Part shown: piece by piece, positions 1 through 12,682 of the stretch
Layout of the letters: each line of letters begins with the position of its first letter
Position numbering within the stretch: position 1 is the stretch's first letter
Source: Phlebotomus papatasi
Lineage: Eukaryota; Arthropoda; Insecta; Diptera; Psychodidae
NCBI RefSeq assembly: GCF_024763615.1
Contig: NC_077222.1
Location: 4,278,001-4,342,000, forward strand
Direction of reading: 5' to 3'
DNA length: 64,000 bases
Notes under the pieces: model-generated
The model's database searches: none
Seen by the model: only the letters and a program-made list of their open reading frames with translations
What the model was told of the DNA's origin: nothing
Translations under genes and position numbers: made by a program

Positions 1-269
1 ATTTTCTATTGCCCTAAAAAGTATACCTTAATGTTTTCTTGTAGTTTAACGAGTTTAGAAAATCTTTATTCCTTGAAAACTATACAAGGATGATCTAGCA
101 AGATTAATCACAGAATATAGTATCGGATATGCGGGTGACTGCACTCCGGAGGTAACTTTGAATCCCTGCTTTTCGTAGGCGGGCACTTAATGAATCCCTA
201 TCCTTAGGTATACGTGCTAGAATTAACTTTAAGCCTACGAGAAACAGGAGTGCAAGTTATCCGTATTTA

Positions 270-1848
270 CAATAGGAAAAAAAAGAGTTCCCAGAGTTCC
301 ATAGAAAAATATATTGGTTTCTCCATGTTCCCCGTGAGTTCCTTGAAAAATGTATGAGTCCCCAGGCCTCCCTGAAAAAAAAAATATAGCTTATCTGTTC
401 CCCGTGAGTGTCCTGAAAAGCGTAAGGATTCCCAGGAATCCCTGAAAAATGTATACGTATGGTTTCCCTGTGAGGTCCCTGAAAAATAAACGGATCATAA
501 GGAACTAACCCTGAAAAATGTATGGGTCCCCCGGGGTCCCTAAAAGTGTATGGATTCCCCAAGTTCCCTGAAAAAATACTTATGGGATTTCCGGGTTCCC
601 CGAAAAATGTATAAAATTTCTCAAAGTTCCCTGAAAAAAATCTGAGTTCCAAATAAGTACCCTGAAAAATGTATAGCTTCCCCGTGAGTTCCCTGAAAAA
701 TGTATGAGTTCTCAGGGTTCCCTGAAAAATACATGGGTCTCCAGCCAGGGTCTCCAGTAAGGTCCCTGAAAAATGGATGGGTCCCCTAAACTACCTGAAA
801 ATGTATGGATTCCCCTAATTTCCCAGAAAAAATACCTATATGGGATTCCCGGGTTCTTTGAAAAATGTACGGGTTCCCCGAATTGCCTGAGAGTTCCCTG
901 AAAAATATTTGGGTCCCGTATAAGTACCCTGAAAAATGTATAGGTTCTTAGTGAGTTCCCTGAAAAATGCATGAGTCTCCTAAACTACCTGAAAGTGTAT
1001 GGATTCCCTGAATTCTCTGAAAAAAATAAATATGAGATTCCTGGGTTTCCTGAAAAATGTACGGGGTGCCCCGGGTTGCCTGAGGGTTCCCTGAAAAATA
1101 TCTGGGTCCCCTATATAAGTTCCCTGAAAAATGTATGGGTCTCCTGAGCTACCTAGAAGTATATGGATTCCCCGAATTCCCTGAAAAAATACCTATGGGA
1201 TTCCCGGGTTCTCTGAAAAATGTACAGATTCCCCTGGTTGCCTGAGAGTTCCCTGAAAAATGTAAAAGTTCGCAAAGTTCTGTAAAAAATATCTGGGTCC
1301 CCTATAAGTACCCTGAAAAATGTATGGGTTCTCCGTGAGTTCCCTGTAAAATGTATAAGAAGTTCTCAGGGTTCCCTGAAAAATGCATGGATCTGCCGGG
1401 GTCCCCGAAAAATGTATGAGTTCTCAGAGTTTCCTGAAAAATATATGAGTCTCCAAGTTCCCTGAGAAAATGTATGAGTTCCCTGAGCTACCTAAAAGTG
1501 TATGGATATGGAAATAAATATAGGATTCCCGGGTTCCCTGAAAAATGTATAACAGTTCTCAAGGTTTCCTGAAAAATATCTGGGTCCCCTGTATAAGTTC
1601 CCTGAAATATATATGGGTCCCCGGAGCTACCTGAAAGTGTATAGATTCCCCTAATTCCCTAAAAAAAATATCTATGGAATTCCCGGGTTGCCTGAGAGTA
1701 CCCTGAAAAATATATGGATCCCCCGGGGTCCCCGAAAAATGTATGTGTTCCTTGCATTGCCTGAGAGTTACCTGAAAAAGGTATGCACGAATTCCCTGTG
1801 GGTTTCCTGTTCAGAGTGATCGAATTCCCCGATGTGAGTTACCCCTTG
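270..1848. repeat. Large minisatellite array, unit about 26-31 bp, ending in a hAT-like terminus
   Basis: Several dozen imperfect units built around CCCTGAAAAATGTATGGG and TTCCCCGGGTTCCC follow one another across this stretch. Units vary in length and sequence, so the array is old or has expanded in several steps. The right edge is ATGTGAGTTACCCCTTG, ending at 1848. This matches the right terminus of two short elements at 23016-23304 and 29256-29389 that carry related internal units. A left terminus is not clear: GGAGGTAACTTTG near 149-160 resembles one, but no matching 8-bp flank is visible. Open frames on the minus strand here come from unit length, not from a gene. Confidence 0.85.
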
Positions 1849-2714
1849 CCTTTTCTAGTAGTTCTACATTCTATCGTAGCTAGAAAAGTCCATTCTCAAA
1901 ATGCTCTGTCGTAAGAAAATTGAATCAAAGCTAAATTTTCTAGCAGTAAATCATTGACTGTCAATATTTCAATTAAATTAGAAAGTTAAGAGATAAATCT
2001 TGTGTTCTAAAAGTTTAGCATTTATTCTTTGGACATAAATAAAAGTTTATAATTTTCTAGTAGTTTATTGAGTATTTGGCTACAATAAAATATAATTTGT
2101 TGGTATAAAAAATATTGAAAAAGAAAAATTGGAGCCAAATTCTATTTTTTAGTAATTTTTCAGTTGTGTTGAACTTATTATGGGCTGGTTCTGGGGCTAG
2201 TACTTATCCAGCCGTTTGCTAAAAAGTACATAAAAGATTAGAAACAAATCATATATTATATTTTCTAGTAGTTTGACATTTATTTACGTTTTAAGTAGGT
2301 AATAAATTACAAAAATTTCTTTACAAAAATAGGATCTGTTTTGAATTTTCTACTTTTATTAGCAATAAATATTTTTTGTGCAGTTAGGCTCTTCTTTAAA
2401 TAAGCTAAACTCAAATAATGAAAAAATAAGTAAAATTTCAATAGGATTTGTCGCTACTTTTTGATGATATTAACTTAAGACACAAGAAAATAAATGTAAA
2501 ATTAATCTATACTGCTGGAAAAATGAAAAATAGCAGTTCTTTGATGATAGATAAGTATAGCGGTTTATTGCAATCTGTTTAGCTTTTAAGATCTTTCAAT
2601 TTAAAGCAAAATTAATACAAGAAGTGCAATAAATTATTATTTTTACGCTTTTTTTTTAAATTCTTTTTCACAAAAACTATTATATAAGATTTTTATTATT
2701 TTAATGCTCTATGA
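1849..2714. other. Gene-free AT-rich stretch
   Basis: No gene is visible. The short motif TTTTCTAGTAGTTT, or a close variant, occurs near 1853, 2052 and 2263 and again in the carrier intron further on. Confidence 0.5.
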
Positions 2715-2844
2715 CAGAGGTGTACAAAAACCGTTTGAAACCGAACAAACATCAAATGAAACTTGTACGTCAATGGTCAAAACGCTACCTGAACAAACTT
2801 ATTTTGACGTTTATTCGGTTTTAAACGGTTCTTGCACACCCCTG
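2715..2844. mobile_element. hAT-like MITE, 130 bp
   Basis: The left end CAGAGGTGTACAAAAACCG and the right end CGGTTCTTGCACACCCCTG are inverted copies that continue inward as AAACCGAA/TTCGGTTT. The flanks are CTCTATGA (2707-2714) and CTTTATGA (2845-2852), an 8-bp target duplication with one mismatch. An 8-bp duplication with CAGRGGTGTNCAA ends is characteristic of non-autonomous hAT elements. No coding capacity remains. Confidence 0.8.
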
Positions 2845-3394
2845 CTTTATGAACTCAAGGAAACTTACCTTTTTATGTAAAGGCCTCTCCACATTGGGAG
2901 TAATTTTCGTCAAAAATCGATTTTTGAAGGAAACCGTCTGCATTGCTATAGGTAGAAACGTCAAAATTTTTGTCAAAAATGCAATTTTGAGGAAAACTGC
3001 TCCCAATGTGTAGAGACAGAGACCTTAATGTGATTTCACCAAAATTTTTTTCGCTCTAATAATTCAATTCCAATAAAATTCACAAAAAACCTTCAACAAT
3101 ATTTGTCTATATTTGTCCATTTCTTTGTACAATTAGAATCTATTACAGAAAATTTCATAAATCCCGGTAACAAGGTTTAATATCCACATAGCAAAAATTA
3201 GACGGTATATATTACAAAAAATATAGCAACTTTGTTCTTTTCTGCAAAATCCATTTGTAAAAATTAAAATCTTTCCATGAAACACGGGTGTCACTTTCAT
3301 CCAGGAATGTTATTAAGATTATGTGTCGAAAAAAGCACCATTAATCTATTTTGAATGCATCAGTTTTAGTTTCCAGTCTCTGGACGTGGCAAAA

Positions 3395-6300
3395 CTACTT
3401 CTTTTCCATCCCAAAGTTCAGCCTAAGCTGCTCCAAGAGAAGAAATGTGAGAATCGTGTGCGGTCCAAGGCGCACAAATGCCGGAATGTAGCCCTTGAAG
3501 AAGCCCAGAGGCCCCAATTTGGCTGTGTACTTGAAGATGTCCCATAGTCCCCTGAATTGTCCCGGAGTTGAATTCATGGCACGTGTCTTGAGGACATCCA
3601 GAGGCTGCGTCAGCGTCGTGGCAATGGCTCCAGCCGTCAAAGAGGACACAAAATGAGTCTTTGGATTGTCCTCGAAGTAATTCGTTGATAATAAGAGATA
3701 CTTGACTTGATCGTAGAATGCAATCTGGCCAATTGTCATCATGAAGCCTCTCATGGTAGCTGTTGAGGCTCCCGAAAAGAGGCGTCTAAAACCTTCCTCA
3801 CGGTAGACACGGAAGAGGCCATCGATGGCATTTTTGTAGCTAGAGTAATTTTACATTTAACCCATTTGCAAGAAATACTTTCAAAAATAGTAGAAATCTT
3901 TTAAATTAAAAGATTTTCTTTAGATTACAAACATTACAAATCATAAAAATAATTAAAGAAAATTAGGTTACAGAAAAGCAAATAGTCTTTAATTGGACAC
4001 ATTTTTGTCTTTGTATTTATTTTCTTTTTAATTACACTTGTTGATTCATGAGATTCTCATTAAAACTGTAATAGTTTGCAGAAGAAATCAGCCTTGCTTT
4101 GAAGTGAAAACATATTAACATAGAATTCTATCATAAAAAATACATCAGGAAATTATTAAGAAATTGTGATCGTTTCTGTAAAACAATTTTTTACTATTCG
4201 TCTTGTAAATAATTCATAACGAAATTGAGATTTCTAGCAGTTTTCTAGTAGTTCAACTTGTAGAATTTTAAATATCTGTTATTATTTTCTTGGAGTGAAA
4301 TTGCCATCAAAGCCACGAACTTACAATAAATAAAACATATTATATAGTTTTTTTTAAATAAAATGGTATAAGTCTACTAATCTGTAGTAAAATAAAGATT
4401 TATTGCACCTTTCCATTGCTAGGAAAGTGAAATATTTGAAAAAAAAAATGTTTGTTGAAAACGCAAGCGCCAACTGGCGGAAATATTTGAAAATTTTTTA
4501 TGTAAGCCCTTCCGGCACATTTGTCAGTCTTTTTGTAGAAAGCGTGGCGTGATGTGCAGTTGTACAATTCTTTTAGGAAAGCAATTTGCGTAAGGTAGGA
4601 TATTTTCTCATGTTAAAAATCTATTTAATTTAGTAATATTTGTTGTATAAGTTTGGCTGAACTCCTTGAGAGACGATCAAGCTAAGTCCTGAGTCAGGTT
4701 AAAGAGTTTTAAAATTTGGTAGATTGAGAGAAAAATTCAATATGGCGACAATATGAAAATTATTAAATTACAGGTTGCAAACTCGTGAAATAGCTTGAGG
4801 TTGATGGAAGCAAAGGGGGGCCGTTTTAGTTAAAGTAAAGATTGAATTATCTTGTTTCAGGAAATTAATTGAAATGTAGGTTATATCTTAGTTATCAGCT
4901 AATCAGTCACCGCCATGATTATTCAAGTCCTTGCAGTCCGCCAGGCATGAAATTCATTGATAAAAATAAATACAGTTCACTATCTCTTGAATTTGTTTGT
5001 CCCAGTGTTGCTTCAATCTGAAGAAGGTTTTATTGCAGTATTCAACACATCACTACCATCATGACGTATACCGTATACTAGGTTACCTACCACCTAGCCA
5101 AGTGCGTTTTTTATAGAGCTGTTTGAAGCCAACTCACAAATGGATCTCAAACTTAGCTTACACCTTCTCAGAACAAGAGAGCATATAGACAGAAATGTAG
5201 TATATTTTTTATTCCTCTTTACAAGGAATAAAGTCCTGTACGCAGGGATACCTTGATTGTGACATTTATCGTGTAACATTCACGAATGCAGAAAAATTTT
5301 CATGCGAATCTTCTGTATGTAAAAGTGAGAATTGTCTTCAACTTTGAAGGACATTCGCTAGGGAAATAGGTGATAACGCTAATAGAAGCCAACTGCTAGA
5401 AAAATAGTACAGGGTGGCTGAAAAAATGCAACAAACTAAAGCGCTATTATCCTCATTTTTTGTTAAACTTTTTTGAAATAAAGAAAAATTGGTAGTAAAT
5501 ACATCAAAATTTTAGAATATTATCGGTCTTGTTCAACAATATTTATATCATGGTTATTTGCAATCAATGCGTCTCATAGATCGTTTGTCTGCAGATGTGA
5601 CGCAGATTTCGTTCAATTTGCTTCTTCACTTTAAGGACGATAGCTAGCGACAAAGTAATTTTTTTAGACCTCCACAAAAGCATTTTAAAATGCTACTAGT
5701 ATCCCTGCACCAATTTATGTTTCGAAAAACGGAAGGTTAAATTAAATTCAGGGTTTTGAAGAGCCCTAACGATAGCTGCTTCCACATTTTCTGCAAAATA
5801 TAGCGACATTAAATTGTCACGTATGAGTTTCATTACGGTTTAAAAAAGTTTTACAAAATATTATCGAAAATTTTTTTGTAGACTTTTAGCCAATAAAATG
5901 AACTACCACTATGCAAAATATGAAACCGCTGTCACCAGCGGTTTGACAGCTATGCGCTCTGAAAGTTGTTGCATTTTTTTCAGACAATCTGTATATTGAC
6001 TTATGTGTTGTTTTTACACTTAAGTGCTATACTTCGGGAGAACCACGCGTATGCGTTTGAATGACATGAAAGCCAATGTCTGTGGAAGAGACAGAGAAGA
6101 AGAGGAGCTTTATACTGCCCCTTTATGACCCAAGTGATGGATTATGTAAGTAAGTGGAGCCGGTGAATGATTCACTTGACAGATCAAAATGAACATTTCA
6201 CTAGTGAACAGCTCAAATTCGATTATGATAGCGGTGTACGATTCGCACACTTCATACAGTTTATTGAGGTAAGGTTTTTCACCACCTTTTGTGGGAGTGG

Positions 6301-8210
6301 AACTGGAAGTGAATGCACTATTTAGGCCGAAAATAAACATTGCAGAACTGTAAAAAAAATACCTTTTCACATAAAATTAATGTAGTAACTCGAAATCAGC
6401 GAGTTCACAAAACATTTGATTTAAAAAAAAATCTAAAATTTAATTTATTGACAAACTGTTTTCGCGGCACATATAAAGTAATTCACTTACGGACTAATGG
6501 AAGAATTGATAAAATTGCTCACTCAAGGTAAAATACATTGCTCTCGAGCTTGTACACTCTTTGTATAATTTCAAACACCTACTGCACTATATTTTTCTAA
6601 AACTTCGTGAAAAACAGAGAAAATTTATGAGAAACTGCATGATAACTGAACAAAAACAATCGGTTTTGACGTTTTTTAATTCACTCTAGCAGTTTTTCAT
6701 CACAGCTGGTTCACTTACTCATTCATAATCACTTTTCTAGCAGTTATGAACGCGAGTGGTGAAACATTCACTGGTGAACGTTTCACTGCTGAACGCTTCA
6801 CGATTTTTACATAATCTACCCCCAGAGGACACTGGATGTAACGAGTGTAACCTTCTTCAATAAAAAGTGTAGCAGTCCAGGGAAAAAATCATCTGGATCC
6901 GGGGGACAACAAGATGGCCTCAGTTGGGGTCACCACAGATATTAAAAAAAAAAAAATTCACGTGATCATGTTATACTTCTGTGTTGTGCTTCAATATTTG
7001 TGAACGATCAACCTTTTGTCCTTAAATTTTTATTTCTCTTTTCTTCATTTCACCAAAAATGTGCTATAAACATTTTTTTTGAGAAGCTCAACAAATACGA
7101 TGTTAAATGACATGATAACCCGACTTTGTTGATATTATTGATAGAGAAGGATTTACTTACAGCAGTAAATCTTACTTGTCTAATTTTATATAAATTCAAT
7201 AATTGTAATATACAATGTATTAGATATCCATTAAGTCTTTTATGGATATAAAAGTGCTAGAAAATCGAAATTTTTCCAATTATTTTTATAACATGCAAAT
7301 TCTGCGTTGTCCTGGCACAGTATGTGTTGCAAAAGTAAAATGATTGAATTGAACGGATAATACGACTTTCTTAAAATGATTGTTGAGAAAAAATTCCAGC
7401 AGTTTTACTTATTGCATTTATTGCACATTATTTAGAACCGTTTCTAACCGCGAAAAAAATAAAAATTACTCTTTATATTTTTTACGAAAATTCATAATCT
7501 GTAAACTGCAATAAATTAGTTATTTTCAAGTAGTTTGTCGATGTAAAACTGCTAGAAAATCGAGATTTTTTTAAATAATTTTTAAAGAATTGTTCTTTTT
7601 CTAATTGAATTAATTATTCTGAGAATTTCAGTTTTACTATAATTATTCTAGAATTATCTGTTGATTAGTTTATTGGCCTTTATGATGTGTCATAAATACT
7701 CTATGTCTATGTTATGTTAATGTGTTTGCACCTTAAAACATTCAATAAAATTATTTTTCAAACGGGTTTTTAATAATTTTAGAAAAAGGACACTTACTTG
7801 CGACGTTGTTCCATTGGCAACTTTACATCGTTTTGCATCCTGACATTGACCATGTCAGCTGGAGTGCCCACGAGTCCTCCGGTAGCTCCAGCTGTTCCTG
7901 CCAGAGTGATCTTGGCCAGAAAACTTGAATCATTGCCAATGGATTGCTTCCCGACTTCGTAGATGCCAAAGCGCGTGGTAGAATAGGTCAGTTGCCGGAG
8001 TAGAGATGCTGAGATACCATTGTAGAGAGCCAGTACTCCCTGCTCCCGGACGACTTTCCCAGTCAGCCGGACAATCGACAATTTTCCCTCTTGCTGGGTC
8101 TGCAGAGTGACTTTGAGCAGATCCAACGGATGGGTGACACAGGCGGCTCCGGCACTAGCCAGGCCACCGAAGTACCACCTTGCCACTCGATTAGTCTTTG
8201 GGTCAGACAT
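3395..8210 (-). CDS. Mitochondrial dicarboxylate carrier (SLC25A10/DIC type), two exons
   Basis: Exon 1 is 8210-7798 and exon 2 is 3839-3395; joined they give 285 residues and a TAG stop, the usual length for this family. Seen: three mitochondrial-carrier repeats with signatures PLDLLK (residues 28-33), PADMVN (117-122) and PLDVLK (217-222). RWYFGG near the N-terminus and NVRMQNDVKLP in repeat 2 are hallmarks of the dicarboxylate carrier rather than the oxoglutarate or uncoupling carriers. The donor is GTAAGT after 7798, the acceptor is CTCTAG before 3839, and codon 138 (Asn) is split. Family knowledge: six-helix inner-membrane antiporter exchanging malate or succinate for phosphate, sulfate or thiosulfate. 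I chose the ATG at 8210 because family similarity starts just after it; an in-frame ATG at 8240 lies upstream of a probable 5'-UTR splice acceptor (TTGCAATTCCAG). The 3.96-kb intron carries a mariner-like element. A possible ATTAAA poly(A) signal is at 3176-3181. Confidence 0.95.
3840..7797 (-). other. Intron of the dicarboxylate carrier gene
   Basis: This 3958-bp GT-AG intron holds a mariner-like element (5410-5991). It also holds many scattered copies of a motif related to TTTTCTAGTAGTTT / CTAGAAAATCG (near 4235, 6735, 7255 and 7550). A loosely inverted-repeat tract at about 6110-6830 has repeated GTGAACGTTTCACT-like words. No nested gene was found. Confidence 0.85.
5410..5991. mobile_element. 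Tc1/mariner-like inverted-repeat element
   Basis: The left end CAGGGTGGCTGAAAAAATGC and the right end GCATTTTTTTCAGACAATCTG are inverted copies flanked by TA (5408-5409 and 5992-5993). CAGGG ends with a TA target duplication are typical of mariner relatives. The interior of about 530 bp shows no intact transposase frame, so it is non-autonomous or badly decayed. Confidence 0.7.
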
Positions 8211-9012
8211 TATTTGTCCCTGGAATTGCAAAGAAATCAATAGTGAGTCAAGGACATTCTTTTGAACCTTTCTTTTTGGGGTAAATTCCCAGTGATTTCA
8301 CTCACTCTGAACACAAAATGATTCTTCGTTAATTAAGAGAGCAGTTATCACGATATTTTACGCACACATGATGGAATGTGATGAATAAATTAATTAAAAA
8401 TCCATGCTTCGAGATTCCCTGTTGGCCATTCAATGGCCTTCACAAAAAAACTTCATTTGACGTTCTTGGCAGTTGCAATTTTTAAATTAAATAAAATTTA
8501 TGAAACAAAGTGAAAGATTTTTGATATAAAAAAATCTGATAATTTCTGTACTGCCAATGAAGTAAAATTTCTGTAGAAAAACAATAAGGAATAAATTTAT
8601 TTTTAATTTGTGTCGAAATTATTAAAAATCCGCGGAAAGGTGAATTTTTTGCAATTTCCCTCGATTGCAGCGCCACCAATTCAACAAGCGGTGGGTACTG
8701 GTACTAGGCAGCAAAAGCGTGCGACTGACGTGCATTTGTTTATCAGTGAATATTTTTTATTGATTTTCCTTCGCGGCCAATTTCTGGAGAATTGTGTTAA
8801 TTTATCAATCAGCAGGGTACTTGCAGGTATGTTTTGTATAATCATTAACAAGCCGCGAAAGCAAAAACAATCAACAAAATAATTCACACGCAAATATTGA
8901 CACAGAAAACCGCTTTGGAAAAATCTCTGTTGCCAGGCAAATTTTCTCATTAAAAACAATATTTCCCAATTGATTTTGAGTATTTTCCACTAGAATAGAG
9001 TATTGGCACTCA

Positions 9013-9250
9013 CGTTACCTTAAATTAAGTTAAAATTTCCCAATCCGGCACTCGGTAAGCCTTCCCGCGATGACCTTCTGTTTTCTGGGAGATTTTCGAG
9101 ATCCCCGGACACACAGATTGTAAATCACTCTGATTCCACTGTCGGGAGCAGCTTCAGAGACTGATAATCCGCTTATCAGTGATGTAATGCGGTCGTCTGG
9201 TGTGGTTTTCTCTCTCTTGACTCTCAGCAACTCAGTCCGGGAGCTTGAAC
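9013..9250 (-). promoter_or_regulatory. Probable 5' non-coding exon and promoter region of the carrier gene
   Basis: This stretch is clearly richer in G+C than its surroundings. On the minus strand it ends with two candidate donors in AAGGTAACGTGAGTG (about 9019-9007), in the right direction to splice to the acceptor just before the carrier start near 8220. It contains a short palindrome, CTGATAATCCGCTTATCAG, at about 9160-9178. The exact transcription start is not visible. The assignment is inferred from position, composition and splice signals. Confidence 0.4.
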
Positions 9251-9479
9251 CCAGTCACTCTCTTGGAAAGCTTAAATGAGTGATAATTGAGACAATTGCT
9301 GGAAGATGCGAGAACACTTCCAACAAACTGCCTCTCCAATTGTCGACTGAGGTCTTGGTGGAGAATTCCACATTTCAGGCCCGTCCCGATCCAATCTAAT
9401 CGCAATTGTGAAAGTGATCGTTTTCGGGACCCGGAACCACCAAAATTCAGGACAGCTTTGATCGAAACATTTAATCTAG

Positions 9480-11692
9480 ATCATTCCATATAAAAAAATT
9501 GAATTAGGGAAGGAATACTAGAAAACGTTGATTTTATAAAGCTATTGCATAATTTAAAATATTTTACAACATTTTAAAACAATAAATCTTAGACGTTTCC
9601 AAGCAATTTTTAGTACATGCTTGTTCTAAACACTCTTTGTGAGGTGAATTTTGGGTTTCCTGGTGAAATATTGAAACTATTTTACTTCTCAACAAAATTT
9701 TAGTATGACAAATTTAAAATTTAGATTTGTTTCGACTTATCCAATGCAGTCCTTTTTGCAGATTCAAATTCGAATTGTGTACTAAATGGGAGGGGCAGTC
9801 ATTTTGTTAGGGCTTAGAGATTTAGAACACATTGTGACAGGGAATTCTAAGAAAGACGGATGCAAAAATATTGAGCGATATTAATCCAAGTGATATTAAT
9901 TGATTAAAATTCGGAATATCGTAAGTAGACTGATTAAAAGGGAATAGATCTTAGCGATATTCCGGCAAAGAATTTGAGACGTCACGTGCGAGCTGACTAA
10001 AAAATAATATCTGTAAGTAAAGGATAGGAGGTGAAAAGGGAAATTAGAAGATGATAACAAGGATGACAAGATTTTCTAATTTATATGATCTCAAGAACAA
10101 GCTGAGAAATAGGAGTAGAGTGAGATTTAAAGAGAACTTTGCTCAAAAAAATAAGGTTATATTTCAATGAGAATCTGCATGGCTGACCCCTTCTCTTACA
10201 TATAATCTTTAATCCTTTATTACTTTGTGAATATAATGAATTTGGAAGAAAGCAACAACAGTCCTATTTTGGGAGGTAAAAAAAATTAGACCAAAGCTTT
10301 GACAATATGTTCGTGGTTTTCCGTCATGAAAATACAAACAACCGAAGGGAATTTATTTTCCTATTTAGTTTTGAAAGTTTCCTAATGAAGTTCCTTTAAC
10401 AAGACGTTTTTTTTCAAAATAGGTCCCCTAATTCACCCTATTACGCTAGTTCTTTTCTCTCTATCGCCACTAAAGTCCTGGGATGTTAAACTCTAACCTC
10501 ATATCGTGCGAGAGGGAGAGAAATGGTCATGCCACGATAAAGTTAAATTGATTTAGTATAGTCATGTACTAAAAATTGTCAACGGTATAATATGATTTTT
10601 TAAGCTTTTTCAATGGAAAATGAAAAGGGGAAACCTTTTTCCGGAACATTTTTTTTAACACATGACTGTTCTAAAGTGCTACTGCTTTTTCCCCTTTCCA
10701 AAACCCCCAAACAGTCATGACATGAACCAACAAAAAGAAAAATCGTTTATATAAAAACATTTGAAGCAGTCATGTGCTAAAAAATGTTAAGGAGAAAGTC
10801 TTCCCCTTTTAATTTTTTTTTGGGAATAGTTAATTAAGTCCTTATAATTAAGTCATTTCCAATGATTTACATATTATTTCTCAAATTTGTACCATTAATG
10901 GGCTATTTCCATTGAGAAAATTTTCAGTTTTTTGTAATTCCCAATTCATATGAAAGCTCGCAGAAAAGCCTAGTTTTGAATACGAACAACTTGTTGACAG
11001 TTGTTTGTTTCGATTTAGTTTCTGGGCAAAAATGCATAAAAACAACCGAAACCTTCATTAAATCACTATTAAAGGATATTTTTAATCTTTGGTACGAAAA
11101 TTGAAGCAGGGAAAGAGATAATGAGGGGTAATTAAATCGATTACCACTTTAAAACAGCAACGTTACTGTTTTCTGACGCACTTCTTACACTTTGCCCGTC
11201 TTTCCCGTAAATCAGTGTTCTGGGCATAGCATATCCCCAATAAAGCGACGTTTTCTCACTGTACGCACTATTTTCACCATCAAAGAACCAAAATTTACTT
11301 GAATTTCATTTAAAAACACCTTCATTGTGGTGGATGGCGCTGTTCCCTATAGGTACAGTGTGGAAAACTGTTCACAATGTTTATTTTTATGCTTTTATAA
11401 GAAAAAGTTCAACCAAATTGAACTTTTTCTCATAAAAGCACCATTTTTTTCAAATGGAGTTGGAAATTTTCTAACAAATTTCTTGAGAAATTTTTCAATG
11501 GAAATGGCCCATAACTCTCCAAAAAAAATGAACACTTTAAAATTTAAATTTTCGAAAGCGTTTTGCAACGGGAATTACACTGCAAGTTCGGGGACTGAAA
11601 AATTGTAGGGTCGGAGGAACACCTATTAGCGCTTTAAGAAATCGTATCATAACCTATTTTGTACCATCTGAGATATTAAATTTAACCATATA
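9480..11692. other. Intergenic DNA between the carrier and Elp6 genes
   Basis: No convincing gene. At about 10600-10850 there is one diverged unit of the repeat found in three copies at 16.4-17.4 kb; it shares CACATGACTGTTCT, CAGTCATGACA-like and GCAGTCATGTGCTAAA-like blocks. A block at 10561-10595 (ATGTACTAAAAATTGTCAA) recurs at 12362. Confidence 0.5.
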
Positions 11693-12097
11693 AGGGAAGA
11701 GTACCACGGATCGGAATATTAAGAGACATGCTCGATATTTAGTTGAAAATATAAGCTTCAAAACACTGTTTGGTATTTTTAAGTATGCTAATCGGTTTAG
11801 TAGTGATCCATTTAACTATATCTGTGCATTTGCATTTTGAATTTTTACAATAAATTAATAAAAAATAGTTCTAATTGCAAATATGTACTCTGTACCTCGG
11901 ACCGTCATGTATTTAATCAGGTGTCTCACGAAAAACTGGTTTTATAAATTAAATCTGAGCTAATGCACTGCATTCTTGTGATAGTTAAATGGTAAAAAAG
12001 TAGCTAATAATTTTTGAATATTCATTTTATTTGGAGCTACATTACAATATTAACCTGACGATCCGCGAAACACTGCCGATCGCTGGTACTCTTTCCT
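11693..12097. mobile_element. TA-flanked inverted-repeat element, 405 bp, copy 1
   Basis: The termini are AGGGAAGAGTACC (left) and GGTACTCTTTCCT (right), flanked by TA on both sides. A second copy of the same length and clearly the same internal sequence lies at 62696-63100. TA duplication with short inverted ends suggests a Tc1/mariner-type MITE. No open reading frame of note. Confidence 0.8.
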
Positions 12098-12682
12098 TAT
12101 TTTTATAGGAAAATGTAAATTAATTAAAAAAAAACGTCATATTACTTGAATTTTATTGGATACATTGAATTAATTTTAATATTTTGAAGAAATTGCCAAT
12201 TAGTGTTCTCTGCCGAACAGCTGTCCTTTCTTTTAAGAAAAGGAACGCTTACTTTTCTCGATAAAACCCCATGTAAAATTTCAAAATACTGCAAAAATTT
12301 GCATTAAATTTCTATTGGTATTTTGAATTTGAAAAATTGTGACAAATTGGTTTAGTACAGTTCTGTACTAAAAATTGTCAATCGAAATGATTTTTTTTTT
12401 AACTTTTAGATAGTTTTCAATGCAATAGCTCTTTTAGTCGTTATTTGTCCGTAATGTTTTCCGATAAGAAGAAATGCTATCCTGACAGTGTGAATCAGTC
12501 TGGTCACTCGTAATTCAATTTTCTGTTTAAAAATACTTGAAGTTGTTCAATTCCCTCGAAGCAGCTAATTGTTTATCTCTATCGCGATTGAAGATTGTTC
12601 GGGCCCCCCAATAAAAGTTCTAATTTTGTGTGCTCGGAAACAGGAAAAAATTCTCTTTCGACTGTTATGAGAAAATTCGACA

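Noticed and set aside
257..972. Minus-strand open frames rich in Gly, Pro and Phe that look collagen-like
   Set aside because: They are by-products of the minisatellite units; no stable period, start context or splice signals.
3323..3547. Plus-strand open frame over the carrier's last exon
   Set aside because: Antisense shadow of the dicarboxylate carrier.
6110..6370. 86-codon minus-strand open frame in the carrier intron
   Set aside because: It overlaps a loosely inverted-repeat tract and has no recognisable domain.
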